From: Nymphaea colorata
Lineage: Eukaryota; Streptophyta; Magnoliopsida; Nymphaeales; Nymphaeaceae
Length of the DNA stretch: 64,000 bases
Assembly: GCF_008831285.2 (NCBI RefSeq)
Contig: NC_045150.1
Span: forward strand, 62,001-126,000
Reading direction: 5' to 3'
Of the stretch, positions 12,701 to 24,783 are shown piece by piece (within the stretch, counting starts at the first letter, position 1; each line of letters opens with the position of its first letter). The position numbers and the translations under genes are program-made. Under the pieces are notes generated by a model. It worked only from the letters and a program-made list of their open reading frames with translations. It had not been told where the DNA came from and did not search any database.

Positions 12701-13473
12701 TCACCGAAACTCCAAAATTCGGTTGCCAGAAATGGCAGTCCAAGGCTACCATTCTTTCCTTGGAGCAGTTGCAAAAGAATAATCACAATTTGCAAGAGTT
12801 GTGGGTATTATTTGTTTGAGACCATAATAAAGCTAGGACTCGTCCTTCAAACACTTGATGAGGAAGGTCGAATCAATACTATTGTTGCAGTATGGGAATG
12901 AAAAGGTCGAGTAGAAGTCTCTTCATTGTTGAATTAGTAATTGTTTCCCTTTTCTCATCTTTGTGTTTGCTTTTTGGCTTTCTGTTGTATAATTTATCTT
13001 CAAAAATCAGCTCCTATTTACACATGTTCTCCTTGTAGGATATGGTTTCCATGAAGATGGGCTGAAGGTAAATATTGTTGTATACAAATCTCCAAGAATG
13101 CTGAATTGGTAATGTACAAAAATAATCTTAGAAAAGGTCATGCTCATCCCTTTTGAAGTAGCCATCAAAGTTCAATCCTCAAATGCAATATCTGACCTTT
13201 AGTGGCTATACTTTGTCTATGGTTCATAGACGTTGACAAATTCTCGTGTATAGAATGCTTCTTTTCTTACCAATTCAGTTTTTATTTAGTTTATTCATAT
13301 TTACATTGTTGTTTTCTTTCTATAGGCTGGAAAGGTTGCAGCAAAAGGCTTATTGGGATCAAAATGTGTTCTTCTGGATGAGAGAAAAAGTATGACACAT
13401 TCCGTAATGGCCAGGGGAGCAAGCTTATTGTCACTAGATTCTTGCAAAGTTATGTTTCAACAGGTTACTTGAG

Positions 13474-13983
13474 GCAAGTTCCCTCTAGGATGTTCCTCAA
13501 TTCCTACATTGTGTAAAACGTATACTTGTATCTCTTAATAGCTGATTTGTTTTCACAAAATGCTATTATGGACATTGTAGCTAATTTTGTTTTCACAAAA
13601 GGCTATTATGGACATTGTACAATTGGGACAACAGAAAGCAAAAAAAAAATGAAATGGATAGAGGACGAAGAGGAGGGCCTGAAATCTGGTTTTGATTTCA
13701 AGTTGAATTGATTCAAGTAGAAGCAAAGATGAGTATAAAAGTTCTTTTCTTCTTCTGAAAAGAACGTAAGAGATTCATAAAAGCTGAATACCAAGTATGC
13801 AAAATCACAAAGATGGTATTCCAATTGACATGAAACCTTTGCATAAAAGATATGGCAAAATACAATTAAAATTCGTAAAACTTGGCTATCTAAATAACAA
13901 ATGGAATACAAGCATAAAAGATGCTCATTACACAAAAATAAAAAGATGAAATGATTATTAAATTTGTTTTGTAAAACCTGCAG
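13474..13983 (+). other. Non-canonical GC-AG intron in the synthase gene
   Basis: The exon ends TTGAG and is followed by GCAAGT, the standard GC-donor consensus. The acceptor is CTGCAG at 13,983. Joining the two exons restores the phase and the family reading STGY-L-S-L-LEEGG, while no nearby GT does. Confidence 0.8.
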
Positions 13984-16083
13984 CTTGCTAGAGGAAGGTG
14001 GCATATTGTTTGAATTTTGTGGGGCAAATAATAAAGATGGCCTCAAATCTGTGATGAAAATTCACTCTCCTTTGTATTATTGGAAGGTATGTAACTTATA
14101 ATCTAATTATAGTCCTTTATTTTTATCAAAATAGACATTTCTTTGGTGTCTGATCACATCTTCATTGTGCACTTGCAACATTAATTTGGCATATTAGCCT
14201 TATTTTGTCATAAGATCTTCTTTAATGTAGGTTGCCATAGAGGCTGATCTAGGGCTTGCTGTTGCATATATAAGTGGTTATATATCTTTTATGGACAAAG
14301 GAGAAGGCCTTCTAAACCTTTTTTTGGTGATCACTACTTTCATCATTACACATTTAGTAATAGAAGTTTAGCTTTTTTTGGTGTGTAATAATAATTTGGT
14401 TATCTGTTTTGTAGATACTCATTGATGGTAGGAATAAACGTAACATTTCTATAAATTGCATGAATCAAGGGTAACATCTGGCTCACTACTATCTTGTGTA
14501 ATCATAGACTAGTGCTCTACTTGGACAACCTTCTGACAAACAAAAATGTTTGATATGATAGGGGTTGGTGGAAACCAATAATTTTAACTGCAGGACTTGC
14601 ATCTGCAAAGTTTTTCTTTCAGCATCTTTCACGACGGAATACAGTCACACAAGCTCAGAGAAACATTGCCTCTCATTATGATATGGTCTTTACTTTCTAC
14701 TCCTTCTTTTGCTTGATGTATTCGATATGAAAGTATATTTTTTCCATTGTGCCCGGCCGGTCACAAAAGGTTTCTATGTTGAATAGAATAAGTTTATGGT
14801 TGCCTTCTATTTTTTGTTGCATCAGTCACTATGCCTTACTTCCATTGGTCCATTTCATCCATCTGAATGGAACACATGTATGTCTCTCAAGAATTGCCTC
14901 AAATGGTTTGCATGTATGTCACATTAAAATGTGATGGCTTACCATAACCTATTTTTTCGTTAAGAATAATAAAAAAGCCATTTGGTTATCTTATCGGTAC
15001 ATTTTCCTTTCCCTGATTGAAAGTTGACACTTCCTTTTACCTTCTGTTTTAGAGCAATGAATTTTTTTTCGCTATTCTTGGATGAAACTATGACATATTC
15101 TTGTGCAATTTTCAAGGTTTGTATGGTTTCATCTTCCATAAATAGCTTAAAGACATGAATATATATGTGCATGCTTGTCAAAGGCTTTAGTTTGCTTTTG
15201 CCATTTTCTACTTATGTTGTAGGGAGAGAATGAAGATCTCAAAATTGCACAGATGAGAAAAATTTCCCTTTTGATCGCAAAGGTGAATTACTTTCCTACA
15301 AGGTCTTATAATCTGGAACATTTTGTGATGTTTCTAGTTATGGTTGATGTGCAGGCAAGGATTACCAACAACCATGAAGTTCTTGAGATTGGCTGTGGTT
15401 GGGGAAGCCTCGCACTGGAAGTTGTCAAGCAAATCGGATGTAGATATACTGGAATTATGCTATCAGAAGAGCAACTAAAATATGCCCAAGAAAAGGTTAA
15501 AGAAGCTGGTTTAGAAGTAAGCCATTACTGTTGGGCTTCATCTCATTAAATTTTCATCTAGCCATATTTACAAACATTGTTTAAATTTAATTATACTCAA
15601 CCACATACACTCTTCTTAATCAAACATTGTGTTCTTGCTTACTTATATATGTGGTCGTTGATGGATAATAGTTGGAAATGCTAACTATTGAAGTTGACCA
15701 AATAGTACAATGTCATGGCCCATTTGTGCACAAAGTTGTTGTACCATTTGATTGCTTTTTATTTTGCTCATCGTCATGGTTAGCTTTGAATTGGTATTAA
15801 GAATGGATTCATCATAGTACTTGCTGAAGTTATAAAGTTACTCAACATGTTACTGTTGTGCTAGGAACCTCTTGATGTATAGGCATGTTCAATTAAAGAT
15901 CAAAGTGTGTATTTTAGTTTCTTTTCAATGTTGCACACCTTCTTCATTGATAACAGTCATAACTCATAAATTTACTAGAACATGTTCATCCAACACTTGT
16001 ATCTTTTATGTTTTGGATACCCACCATTCCAGCTGGTGGATTTTTACTCCAATTTGGAAATGGAATGTGCATACTTGTTAAGT

Positions 16084-16085
<2 letters not shown>

Positions 16086-16117
<32 letters not shown>
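16086..16117. repeat. (GA)n microsatellite inside a synthase intron
   Basis: About 16 GA units between the exons ending at 15,516 and starting at 16,265. Confidence 0.95.
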
Positions 16118-16119
<2 letters not shown>

Positions 16120-16515
16120 TTTTTGCAAATACATGGCATAAACTCCACATAGGCTTTATTATAATAATTATATCAAAATTCAGCCACTTACAAGACAAAG
16201 GCACAAAACTAGATTTGTGGGAACATATTTCATGTTATGAACTTCTTGCAATTTGTATCAACAGGACCACATTAAACTTCTTTTGTGCGACTACCGCCAA
16301 CTGCCAAAGTTTCAGAAGTATGATAGGATAATATCTTGGTAAGTCATTGTTTGCTTAGGAGCTAGATGTAAAAGGTGATCTGATCATGTTACAATCTTGT
16401 CACTTTCTCATATTTAAACAGTGGGATGCTAGAAGTTGTTGGGCATGAATGCATGGGAGAGTTCTTTGGCTGCTGCGAGTCCTTATTGACTGAAGATCGA
16501 ATTTTTGTTCTTCAG

Positions 16516-18988
16516 GTTTTACAAATATTTCTACTTTATTTCTTTTATTACCTTCCTTTTTGTTTTATAATATGTTTCATATTACAACATACAAGAAGTC
16601 ATTATCTTGACACCTGACGGGGAAAACTAAAACCAGTTAAGTTCCTAAGCGACTAACTAAGCAGGCCTAGATGGCTCGTGCCTGTTTACTTTTTCTATTT
16701 AGCATTTTAGTGTTTTAAAGTTCTAAAACAAGGTTTTCAGCTATCTTGTGTAGTTTGCTAAATTGCATTAAAATATTATAGGTGAGTGAGAAGTTAACAA
16801 CCCACAGCTTGGAAAAGAGTATTGATTCCACGGCCCCCAACCAAACACCTCTAGGGTCCTAGGCTATGTTTGCATTAGTAATGACAGCAATGCACTCTTC
16901 AACTTAGTACCGAGGCTCCACTTAGGCATAGTGCCCACATATCCAGTTTCAAAAACTACATGTGCCTCATGAGACTAATTGCTTTTAATTTTTAAGTTAA
17001 CCATTTAACATTTAGTTTTATGCATCTCCAGCTTCACAACTACCTATGCATCTCCAGCTTCGAGATCCTTTAGGGCCATATGGCAAAGAGAATGGTTTTA
17101 ACTATTCCATAAATATGCTCTAAAGATTGGGGCAGATTCCTTAAATATTTGAACAAATATTTGGCATGTTCATGAAAATAGTTATAAGCTTTTCTCATTG
17201 TCAAAAGGCACCTTATGCTGTTCAATCCTGCCTAAGCATGTGATAGTCATTTTGGAGACCTTGCACCTAAAAAGTGACTATTGCTTTTGATGATCACCTC
17301 TATGGCCAACCCTTGGGATTAATAGTATTATTTGCTTTTGAAGCTGCCAAATCTTGTTTTTAATGTTTATATATCTTCATGTTGGCATATGTGTATTTGT
17401 ATGTGCACACATACAATGGCAATTGAGGTGTATAATGGCATGAGCTTGATTCGACGTCCAAAGTTCATTGCTTTGTCTTTGTATCAACCAAAATTACTTT
17501 CTTTTGAATCTGGCTTTAGATCTGATAATGAGCCACTCTTAAATAAACGTGTTTATGAGAGACTATAGTGTGTGCACTTATGTACAGTAGAAGAAACATG
17601 CAAACAAATTATCATGTCTAGGTTAAATAAAATCTTTCTTCATCCATATATGAGCCCAACCCTTCCTCTTGTCATGTTATGCTTAATCATGTGGTTCTGA
17701 ACCTTTGGCCTTAGATTTTGATTTCTATCTCTGACACAAGGGTCCATGTGGAGGCCTACATGGTTCCACCAAACCACTTATCCTAGTGAAGTTCAAAGGT
17801 TACATCACGGGCAAACAGTCTTCCCAAGTCCATGTGTTGTGACAACTATGGCTTCAAAATGAAGTTGGAGTCATATTTTGCTCATAGAAACCAGAATAAT
17901 GTGTCTGCGAAGGCATATAAAAGCCACAAACATGTGCCTATGAAAGTATATGTTAATTGTTTAAATTCAATTTATTAAGTTTCTGATTAGCAATTTTAAG
18001 TACTGACATGAGATGAGATGACATGTTGGTGTAGGTTGTGTTGTCTCGGCCTGGTAACTTGAGTGCCTTCAGTAACCCCTACGAGTGCATGCCTGCTTCT
18101 TGAGCTTCCTTGACAATCTAAAATAGATATTGTCTGCCTCTATATGGTGAGTCATCTCCTGTACTTGAGCGTGAAGATTGTTGTAAAGGTTCACCTTCTC
18201 TATGATCTGCACACAAACTTGAAGCCATATTTATTGTTGTAGATTGCAACTTGTTTATGGGTTTCTCTAGACTCTGGCTTTTCCAAGCATCCAATAATAA
18301 AATAACCATATTTATTGTTAGATTTGCTTATCTCCCTGTTTGAGGAGACCGCAAGTCATAATTCGATATTGTATCTCAAAACGATGGTTTCATGATCAAC
18401 CAGATTATGTTTACAAAAGCTACGCACCTTAGGAAGACTCGATTTAGATGTTCTGGCCTCTCTTGACAGCCTCACCTGAAAAAGGAATCTGATCTACTGG
18501 CCCTCAATTTAGTTGGAAATCCAAATAGGATCCAAACCCAAACCTAAATTAACCATCAGGCTTTGAGCAAATCTGATTAACTTAGTGACGATTGGTGTAT
18601 CGAAGGGCAAATCATATATGACACTGGTATTGATATTTACAACATTGATTTTATTCATGATCTCCAACGTCCATTCTCATAAGGTGCATGGGAAGATTGC
18701 GACAAACATGATCGGTTGAAGATTGTGTCCTAAAAAGATCATTGTAAAAGAGAACATTGACCTTGTGATGTTCGTTGCCATGCATGGTGCATTTGCATCG
18801 AATAATTTATTTTCACATACTGGCATTTCGAGGAAAGTTCTGGTCGAGGGTTACAATTTTTGAGGCATTTATATCTAAAAGTATTTATCACATATAAATG
18901 TAAGGAGTCAGCGACTCACATTTTTGAGATTATTTGATAATTGAGAACACTCAGACTATTCCACACTAACCAGAGTAGTCACCAATCA
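16516..18988. other. No gene seen; expected 3' exons of the synthase absent
   Basis: This is where the last synthase exons should lie (family motif around DERYDEYRRSSDF). I read all three plus frames here and did not find them. The minus strand at 18,118-18,309 has a 63-codon Ser-rich frame with no recognised match. Sequence near 16,838-16,860 resembles the end of a hAT-type element (CCAACCAAACACCTCT). Nothing else is supported. Confidence 0.55.
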
Positions 18989-19002
18989 ATATATATATAT
19001 AC

Positions 19003-19204
19003 TCTAAGTTTTCAAAGTCAACCAGCCATCTAACTGGGGCCTTCAAATTCATCGTTATATATTAAGAAAAAAATAAAGAGAAAAATGTGATAGACATTTT
19101 TGTCATCTACATTAATTCACATCTTTTTCTCTTTGCTTTTTCCTCAACCATCCATCTGCTTTAAATATACGGCCTAGTTAGATGGTTGGGTAACCTTAGA
19201 AAGT
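19003..19204. mobile_element. MITE-like element with long terminal inverted repeats, flanked by TA tracts
   Basis: The left end TCTAAGTTTTCAAAGTCAAC followed by CATCTAACTGGGGCC pairs with the right end, read in reverse complement as TTTCTAAGGTTACCCAACC followed by CATCTAACTAGGCC. The interior is AT-rich and non-coding. Both sides carry TA repeats, in keeping with a TA-targeting (Tc1/mariner or PIF-like) element. Confidence 0.68.
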
Positions 19205-19259
19205 CAGAATCATCATTCACTATATATATATATATATATCTAGAGAGAGAGAGAGATTG

Positions 19260-19495
19260 GCAGGTATGAGGCCCCTAGGTGTGAGACCGGTGAGGAATCA
19301 ACTTGATCATTAACCATTAGAAGATGAATGAATAAGAGAAATTCAAAGAGAAAAAATGAGATGTGATATTTTAGTTATGTACCCTTAATTAACATTTTTT
19401 TCTCCTTAATTTTCTCTCAACCATCTATCCTTGAAAAAATCAATGGCTAAGATAATTCTTTTATTAGTCTTGCACCTAAGTGTTTCGTAACTAAC
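19260..19495. mobile_element. Second MITE-like inverted-repeat element
   Basis: CCCCTAGGTGTGAGAC near the left end pairs with CACTTAGGTGCAAGAC from the reverse complement of the right end. The interior resembles the neighbouring element at 19,003 (CTCAACCATCTATCC and AAGAGAAA words), so the two may be related. Confidence 0.5.
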
Positions 19496-19496
19496 A

Positions 19497-19499
<3 letters not shown>

Positions 19500-19544
<45 letters not shown>
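19500..19544. repeat. (TC)n microsatellite
   Basis: About 21 TC units, directly after the MITE-like element. Confidence 0.97.
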
Positions 19545-19546
<2 letters not shown>

Positions 19547-20514
19547 CTACTACGGCCATTACCTATACAATATCAACAATGGATGAACTATATCACACTA
19601 GATTAGGGCGCAAAATGACTGGATTTTATTATATGGGTTACTGTGCAGATCGATTCTGTAGATCGATTTGTACCCCAAATTGGACTTTCAAAAAGTTTGA
19701 AAACTCGTTGATTTTTTTTAGGGAACTTTTGTCCCATTGCACCTCTTAAATTCTTTAAAAATATGATTAGGTTACTTCAAAGATTGTAAAGAAAAACTTA
19801 ATATATTATATAGGTAATGGCCATAGTACCAAAATCTGTTAATTTAATTCCTTTCTGTTAAGATCCAGGATTATGGACGACACTAACTTATTGGGGGCGG
19901 TTTGGGATCCAGAGCACAACATTGTAAGTGTTCTATAGATCTGTCCAAAACTTTAGGGCAGAATATTCATACAACCCTCACACAGTGTTTTAATGTCAAA
20001 TGGCTTTTTAGGTTAATAATTTCCTGAAGGGTTAAGGTAGCTTCTTTCTTGGCCAGGTTCGAAGGGGCTTTCTGATGTGTACAATTTTGACAATCAGACC
20101 GAAGCATATTTTTGAGCTAAATAAACACAGAAATAATTCTGAATTCTGGTTACATAATTCTGAATAAAAATTCCAGTCCCTCAACAAACCAATTATGTCA
20201 CTTTCTCGCCAGAATTAGTCTTTGTACAGGTGTTTCAAAATGTTTTTTTTTTCCTTAGTTGTGAAAGAGAGAAAGGTCCTATTTATTGCCCTTTGTACAA
20301 GATATTTTAATTTTGAATAATATAGAATATATTTATTAGTTTTTCTTTTTTGTCTATCCTCTTATCGGTGATGGGTAACCGTTCCCCCGCATTTCAGAAG
20401 GGTTCTGGGTCCAGCCCATCGGGTGCAGACCCAGATCCAACAGATTTTGGGATCAGATATCCTATACTTGGATTCAATATAGGAAGATCATGTGACATGT
20501 TTAGGGCTGCACAA

Positions 20515-20860
20515 AGAGTCGAGCCAGCTCGAGCTTGACTTGAACTCGCTTATCTAAACTCGAGTTGACTGAATTCAAATGTATGCTCGAAATACTAAAT
20601 GAGTCGAATTCAAGTTGTAAGAACTCGACTTGTCTCGACTAGATGTTGAATTATAATGAGAAAATAGTTAAATGAGAAACAACTAAACGAGTTAATCGAG
20701 TTTAACGAGTTAAAAGAAACAAGACATGCCTTACATAAATGAGTTAAACTATTTAAAGGAGTCTAGTTCGAGCTTGACATTGCATTGTGGAGTCAAGCTC
20801 AAGCTTGTCCTATCGAGCTCGACTCAAGTTCGAGCTTAAGTTTTCTAAGTCAAGTTGACC
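20515..20860. repeat. Dispersed TCGAG-rich repeat, copy 1
   Basis: It begins with GAGCCAGCTCGAGCTTGACT and ends with GTCAAGCTCAAGCTTGTCC and GAGCTCGACTCAAGTTCGAGC. Between these lie GAGTTAA and AACGAGTT words. Three more copies of the same family occur in the window. It is non-coding and the class is not known to me. Confidence 0.72.
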
Positions 20861-22389
20861 AAACTGGAGCTCGCCTCTTCTCATGCATGTCCGACAAGTC
20901 CAAATAGATTCTGAACTCCTTCTGGGACGCTGGGAGGCCAAGTACCTGACTGGCTTGATCTTGACTACTTGTAACTTTTCAGTTGAGCCATATGGTGAAT
21001 GCATATCCCACTGTCGACTGTTAAGAGCTCGGATTGGAGATCTTGGGCTTTTGGAACCATAAGAACGTTCGTTTCATCATAGCCTCCCGAAAATCTGGTG
21101 AGGGTACAAGTTTACATTTAGAGTGGGGAAAGAGAGAGAGAATGGGGAAGAAGGGGAGACAACTGACAACTTTCATCCACTCAAACCACTGAATAATACT
21201 CATCACCTCAACTCTCGACGGCAGAAGGGGAAGAGTGCTTGCAGGAATCAAACAAAAGACGTTTTCAATATCAAACAAAAGACGTTTTCAATACAGGTAT
21301 ACTGCCCGACCAACTAGGATACACGTTTCTAAAACCTTGGTAAGTCGGTCATTAATTTGGCTTTGTCATTGAAAGATCTAGAACGGAGCTTCACAAGTTG
21401 GAAGCGAAGGCCTACATAATGGATATTGCTAGATTTTAGTTAAAGGTTGCACAACAAAAGCTTAGAAGAAAAACTCCTGAAATTGACTGAACAAAATTGA
21501 AGATGACTGCTTTTTTTTTAAGCGAAATAAGTAAAAGATCCTTTCCATGGAAAATATAACTGATGACTAAAATTGGGCGGACCATTAAAAAAGCGTTTAA
21601 GCTTGAAGGCTCCGAAAAAAAATAAATGAATAAGAAACTGAAATTTTCACAAAGGAACTTGAACGAACCACCGGGAGATAAGGGAGAATTGGTAAATTAA
21701 CCTGGAATCGTTAATCAGAAAAAGAAAAGGGCATTCTAAATTGCTAACTAGATATTAACGGCTAATAGAAGAACAGATACGATTGAACCCAAAAACAGTG
21801 GAATATGCTATTCAGCTTATTCAAATCGATTTCCGCAACGTAAGGCTGCAGATAGCAAGGAGAAAAGTGTACAGAACATCACTACATTTCGATCCAACTA
21901 ATAATACGGACGGCTGCAAAGACTGACCATTCTAGAAAGCCACGAGAGGCAACAACTCACTTGGTAGCCAACTGAAACCACTTACACACTGACCATTCTA
22001 GAAAGCCACAGTTGCATGAATCGTGGCTGCTCGGACACAGATACAGACAATCACCAATGACACCCCAGTTGGGGAGTTGACTGACAGACCAAACAATCCA
22101 TTGCCGCCAACAGGTGAACTATAATGGTGAGTAAAATTAGTTCACGGCTAAACCATAACCAGCCATCTTTCATCGATCATCATAAATGAGAAAATAGGCA
22201 AAGAAAAAGGAAAAAGAATCAACACACAATACCACTGCAGACCCCTTCCTAAGCCAGAATACAATTTTTCTAGGTCCACATTCTGAAAATCTACAGAAGC
22301 AGACAACAAGCAGATTAAGGAATTGTTGATACACAACTAGATAGAGAGGAAAGCAATTTAAGTAGGACACAGGTACTCAGGCAGCTGAC
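20861..22389. other. Intergenic, no gene seen
   Basis: No supported gene. The pair TTTTCAATATCAAACAAAAGACG is partly duplicated in tandem at 21,254-21,292. ORFs on both strands are short and unrecognised. Confidence 0.5.
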
Positions 22390-22393
22390 TTCT

Positions 22394-23040
22394 CCTCCAT
22401 TTCCTCTTGCTCGCACTCCTTGGCTGCAGTTGCATCCTGGTTCTTTTCATATCCAACACCAGGTTGTTCATGTTGCTCTCAGCCTTTGACTCCATCTCAT
22501 CCATGTCTTCACCAGTGTACACAGTACAAGAAAGCTTTCCTCCTTCACGTAGCCGTGGATTGCTCATTTATGCTGCAAAACATCTAATGGATGGATGTAG
22601 ATTTGCCAAGGAATGTCGGACTTGATGTTGGGAATGCACTCAATCGAGGAGGAAGAGTTCTTATTCTGAACATTAATTATTACCTGCTCATGTACTTCTT
22701 GGTGCTTCTGTGGCAATAAAATAACTGCCATGATGAGGGTGTGCACTGTGCAGCACACATCATGTTCTTGGCATCCCACAATTGTTGGGTGAGCTCAGGA
22801 ACAGTGAGGGCATGGAACCGCTGGGATCCACAGGAAGAGAGTTGGGCAAAAACAGACCATGAAGAAACGGAAGCCTGGGTAGGGGATAAGGTTCACATCA
22901 GGTTTCCAGAATCAGAGTTGAGCTGGCCATGGAAACTAACGAAGCAGGTCACACCACTCATGGTTGCTGAGATGAAGTGGCTGAGATCTTCAACTGACAT
23001 TGGTGACTGGTGAGTTCAGGCAAAGAGTTTGTCACAAATC
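22394..23040 (-). pseudogene. Beta-tubulin pseudogene (C-terminal half)
   Basis: On the minus strand, in shifting frames, I read the beta-tubulin C-terminal half in order. First comes FISATMSGVTC-F then GQLNSD, at about 22,915-22,970. The [20 protein letters not shown] block lies at about 22,750-22,815. The N-V-QNKNSS part at about 22,650 is followed by a deletion. Then YTGEDMDEMES-AESNMNNLV is at about 22,475-22,530, ending in the acidic tail (QDATAAKE, EQEEMEEKSAA, stop near 22,390). Intact plant beta-tubulin is about 445 residues. Here the nucleotide-binding N-terminal half is missing or unrecognisable, the region between INVQNKNSS and the C-terminus is deleted, and frames shift several times. 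Weak similarity may continue to about 23,230. It cannot make tubulin. Confidence 0.86.
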
Positions 23041-24433
23041 AGCATAAACTAAGAACTTCATCAGAAACAGTGACATATATGACCGGGAGGAAAATATGAA
23101 GCCAAAAGACGTGGATATGCTGGAAGTTCATTCGCAGTATGAAGAGAAATGAAAAGAACAGTGAAATTCTCACTGCAAAATCAAGGTGGCAGAATCTTGG
23201 ATAAAAAATGCTGCATTCTTTAAGGCCATTAGGATGTAAAAAGTTCAAGTAAGTTAAAGCCAATGAAACACTTCTCCCACACGAAATTGCAGTTACCACA
23301 AAATATTTTCAGCAAGGCTTTCCTCTGCTCTTTTAGAATGTTGTTTCTCCAAAAAATAACTTTTAAGCTTAAGAAAATGAAAGATGAAACTAGTTATCAG
23401 ACAACAAATTTTCCAATAACCTCTTTTGTAAAAATATAAAGATAAATGTTCACAAAAGATTTAAGAAATTGAGAAGAGCTAAATGATCCAAACAATATGC
23501 TTAGAAATATTGAAATGAAGGGACATTGAAAAGACAGGGAAAATGTATAGCAATTAGCAAGATACTGGAAACATAACATCTTTTTTGAAACTAGCATGAA
23601 AATTAAGATAATGTTGCAATATCGAGAACCTCAGGAGTATTGGTGATCATGTTAATGGATTGCTTGTGAGCACCCCGTAAAGTAGGAAGAAAAGCAAGAA
23701 TACAGTACAAATCAAAATAAAATATCCAAGCATGTCTTGCACACCTCAGAATACTAGCTATAGTCACAGTTGTAAGAACTAAGAAAGCATCTGATTTACA
23801 TGAAAAAGGCAAACAAAAAACAAGGAAAATTATTTGTAAGAACAGGCAAAAGATAATTTCAACAGCACAAAGAAGAAAATCCAAATAATAAGAGAGCTCG
23901 TGCACAGGGAATGGGCAAAATTGTGCTCAAATCCTACGACAATGACATATCGAACCCAAGGCTGTAGCTTCAGCTAACGACTGGAGAAAACAAAGACAAA
24001 TTAGAAATTCAAAGACTAATTTACTTGCAAGTGGGTGTAGCCAGCTTAAATGTCTGGAAGCAGATGGCAAAGAGGGCCTCATTGTAAAGAACCATATGCT
24101 CATCTACATTTTCTACAAGCTGGAGAACTTGAAAAAGTTGCATTTTCTACAAGCTGGTGAACAGAAAGTGAGCATGTATTATCTTCACCTGTCTCCTATG
24201 TGTGACCTACACCAAACTAATTTGGCTATTAACAGACTGCGTGAAAGCTAAATTAGCTATTGAAAAGATGCCAAATGATATGCTTGAAGTATGCAAGAAA
24301 TAAAGTAAGATGCTCGATCTAGTCCATTACAATTTCAATAAAATCATTCTCAACGGATTTCTATATAAGCCTTGAAAGTAACAACTTTTCCTGGATACAA
24401 ACTGTTAGTTTTCCAGCCTTATAGTTACACTAT
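23041..24433. other. Intergenic, no gene seen
   Basis: AT-rich with short unrecognised ORFs on both strands. The first 190 bases may be a very decayed continuation of the tubulin copy (minus-strand words resembling the LLIS..REEYP region). Confidence 0.45.
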
Positions 24434-24783
24434 AAGTCACATGGGTACGGGTACAGTTTGGATACAGGTACGGACACGACAACTTTAACAAATGTGGGTA
24501 CGAGTGTACGGCAGGATATATGTATGTATATATGCAAAATAGCACAAAAAAAAAAATCAAAATGAAAGCAACATTTTAGTAAACAAGTGATATAAATAAA
24601 AACATTAGCATGTTAATGAACAATAACTCTAAAAATAGATTGAAAAGTAAGGTGGAAAAAATTAAATCAAAGTAAAACTAAACAGTTTGAATCTAAAGGT
24701 ACCCGAGTGTGTCCAAGTACCTATTTTAGGTACGGGTACGGCAACACGGGTACGTGAACCTTACTGAAGTACCCATGTGACTT
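24434..24783. mobile_element. MITE-like element with perfect 15-base terminal inverted repeats
   Basis: The left end AAGTCACATGGGTAC is matched exactly in inverse by GTACCCATGTGACTT at 24,769-24,783. GGTACGGGTACGG-type subterminal repeats sit inside both ends. The 350-base interior is AT-rich and non-coding. This is a typical non-autonomous DNA transposon layout; target duplication is not clear. Confidence 0.78.

Larger units (their letters stand above)
9765..16515 (+). pseudogene. Plant cyclopropane-fatty-acyl-phospholipid synthase, incomplete
   Basis: Plant CPA-FAS proteins join an N-terminal FAD amine-oxidase-like domain to a C-terminal SAM methyltransferase that adds a methylene to the cis double bond of phospholipid acyl chains. 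Exons found: 9765-9938 (VIGGGVSG, the FAD motif), 10679-10895, 11881-11986, 12098-12199, 13039-13067 (YGFHEDGLK), 13326-13473, 13984-14086, 14231-14326, 14415-14470, 14562-14685, 15053-15116, 15223-15282, 15355-15516 (LEIGCGWG, the SAM motif), 16265-16338 and 16422-16515. Splice phases agree except where noted. Defects: about 190 family residues between 12,199 and 13,039 are missing and that junction is out of phase. The C-terminal 110-120 residues after VLQ are missing. One-base shifts occur in T runs at about 10,812, 13,428 and 15,062. I call it a pseudogene, but the T-run shifts could be read errors. The ATG at 9,765 matches the family start. Confidence 0.85.

Noticed and set aside
13606-14046. 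146-codon minus-strand frame
   Set aside because: It runs over a synthase intron and exon 13984-14086 in antisense and has no recognisable domain.
9765-16515. Calling the synthase an intact functional gene
   Set aside because: Two large coding segments are absent in the window, so an intact product cannot be assembled from it, whatever the status of the T-run indels.
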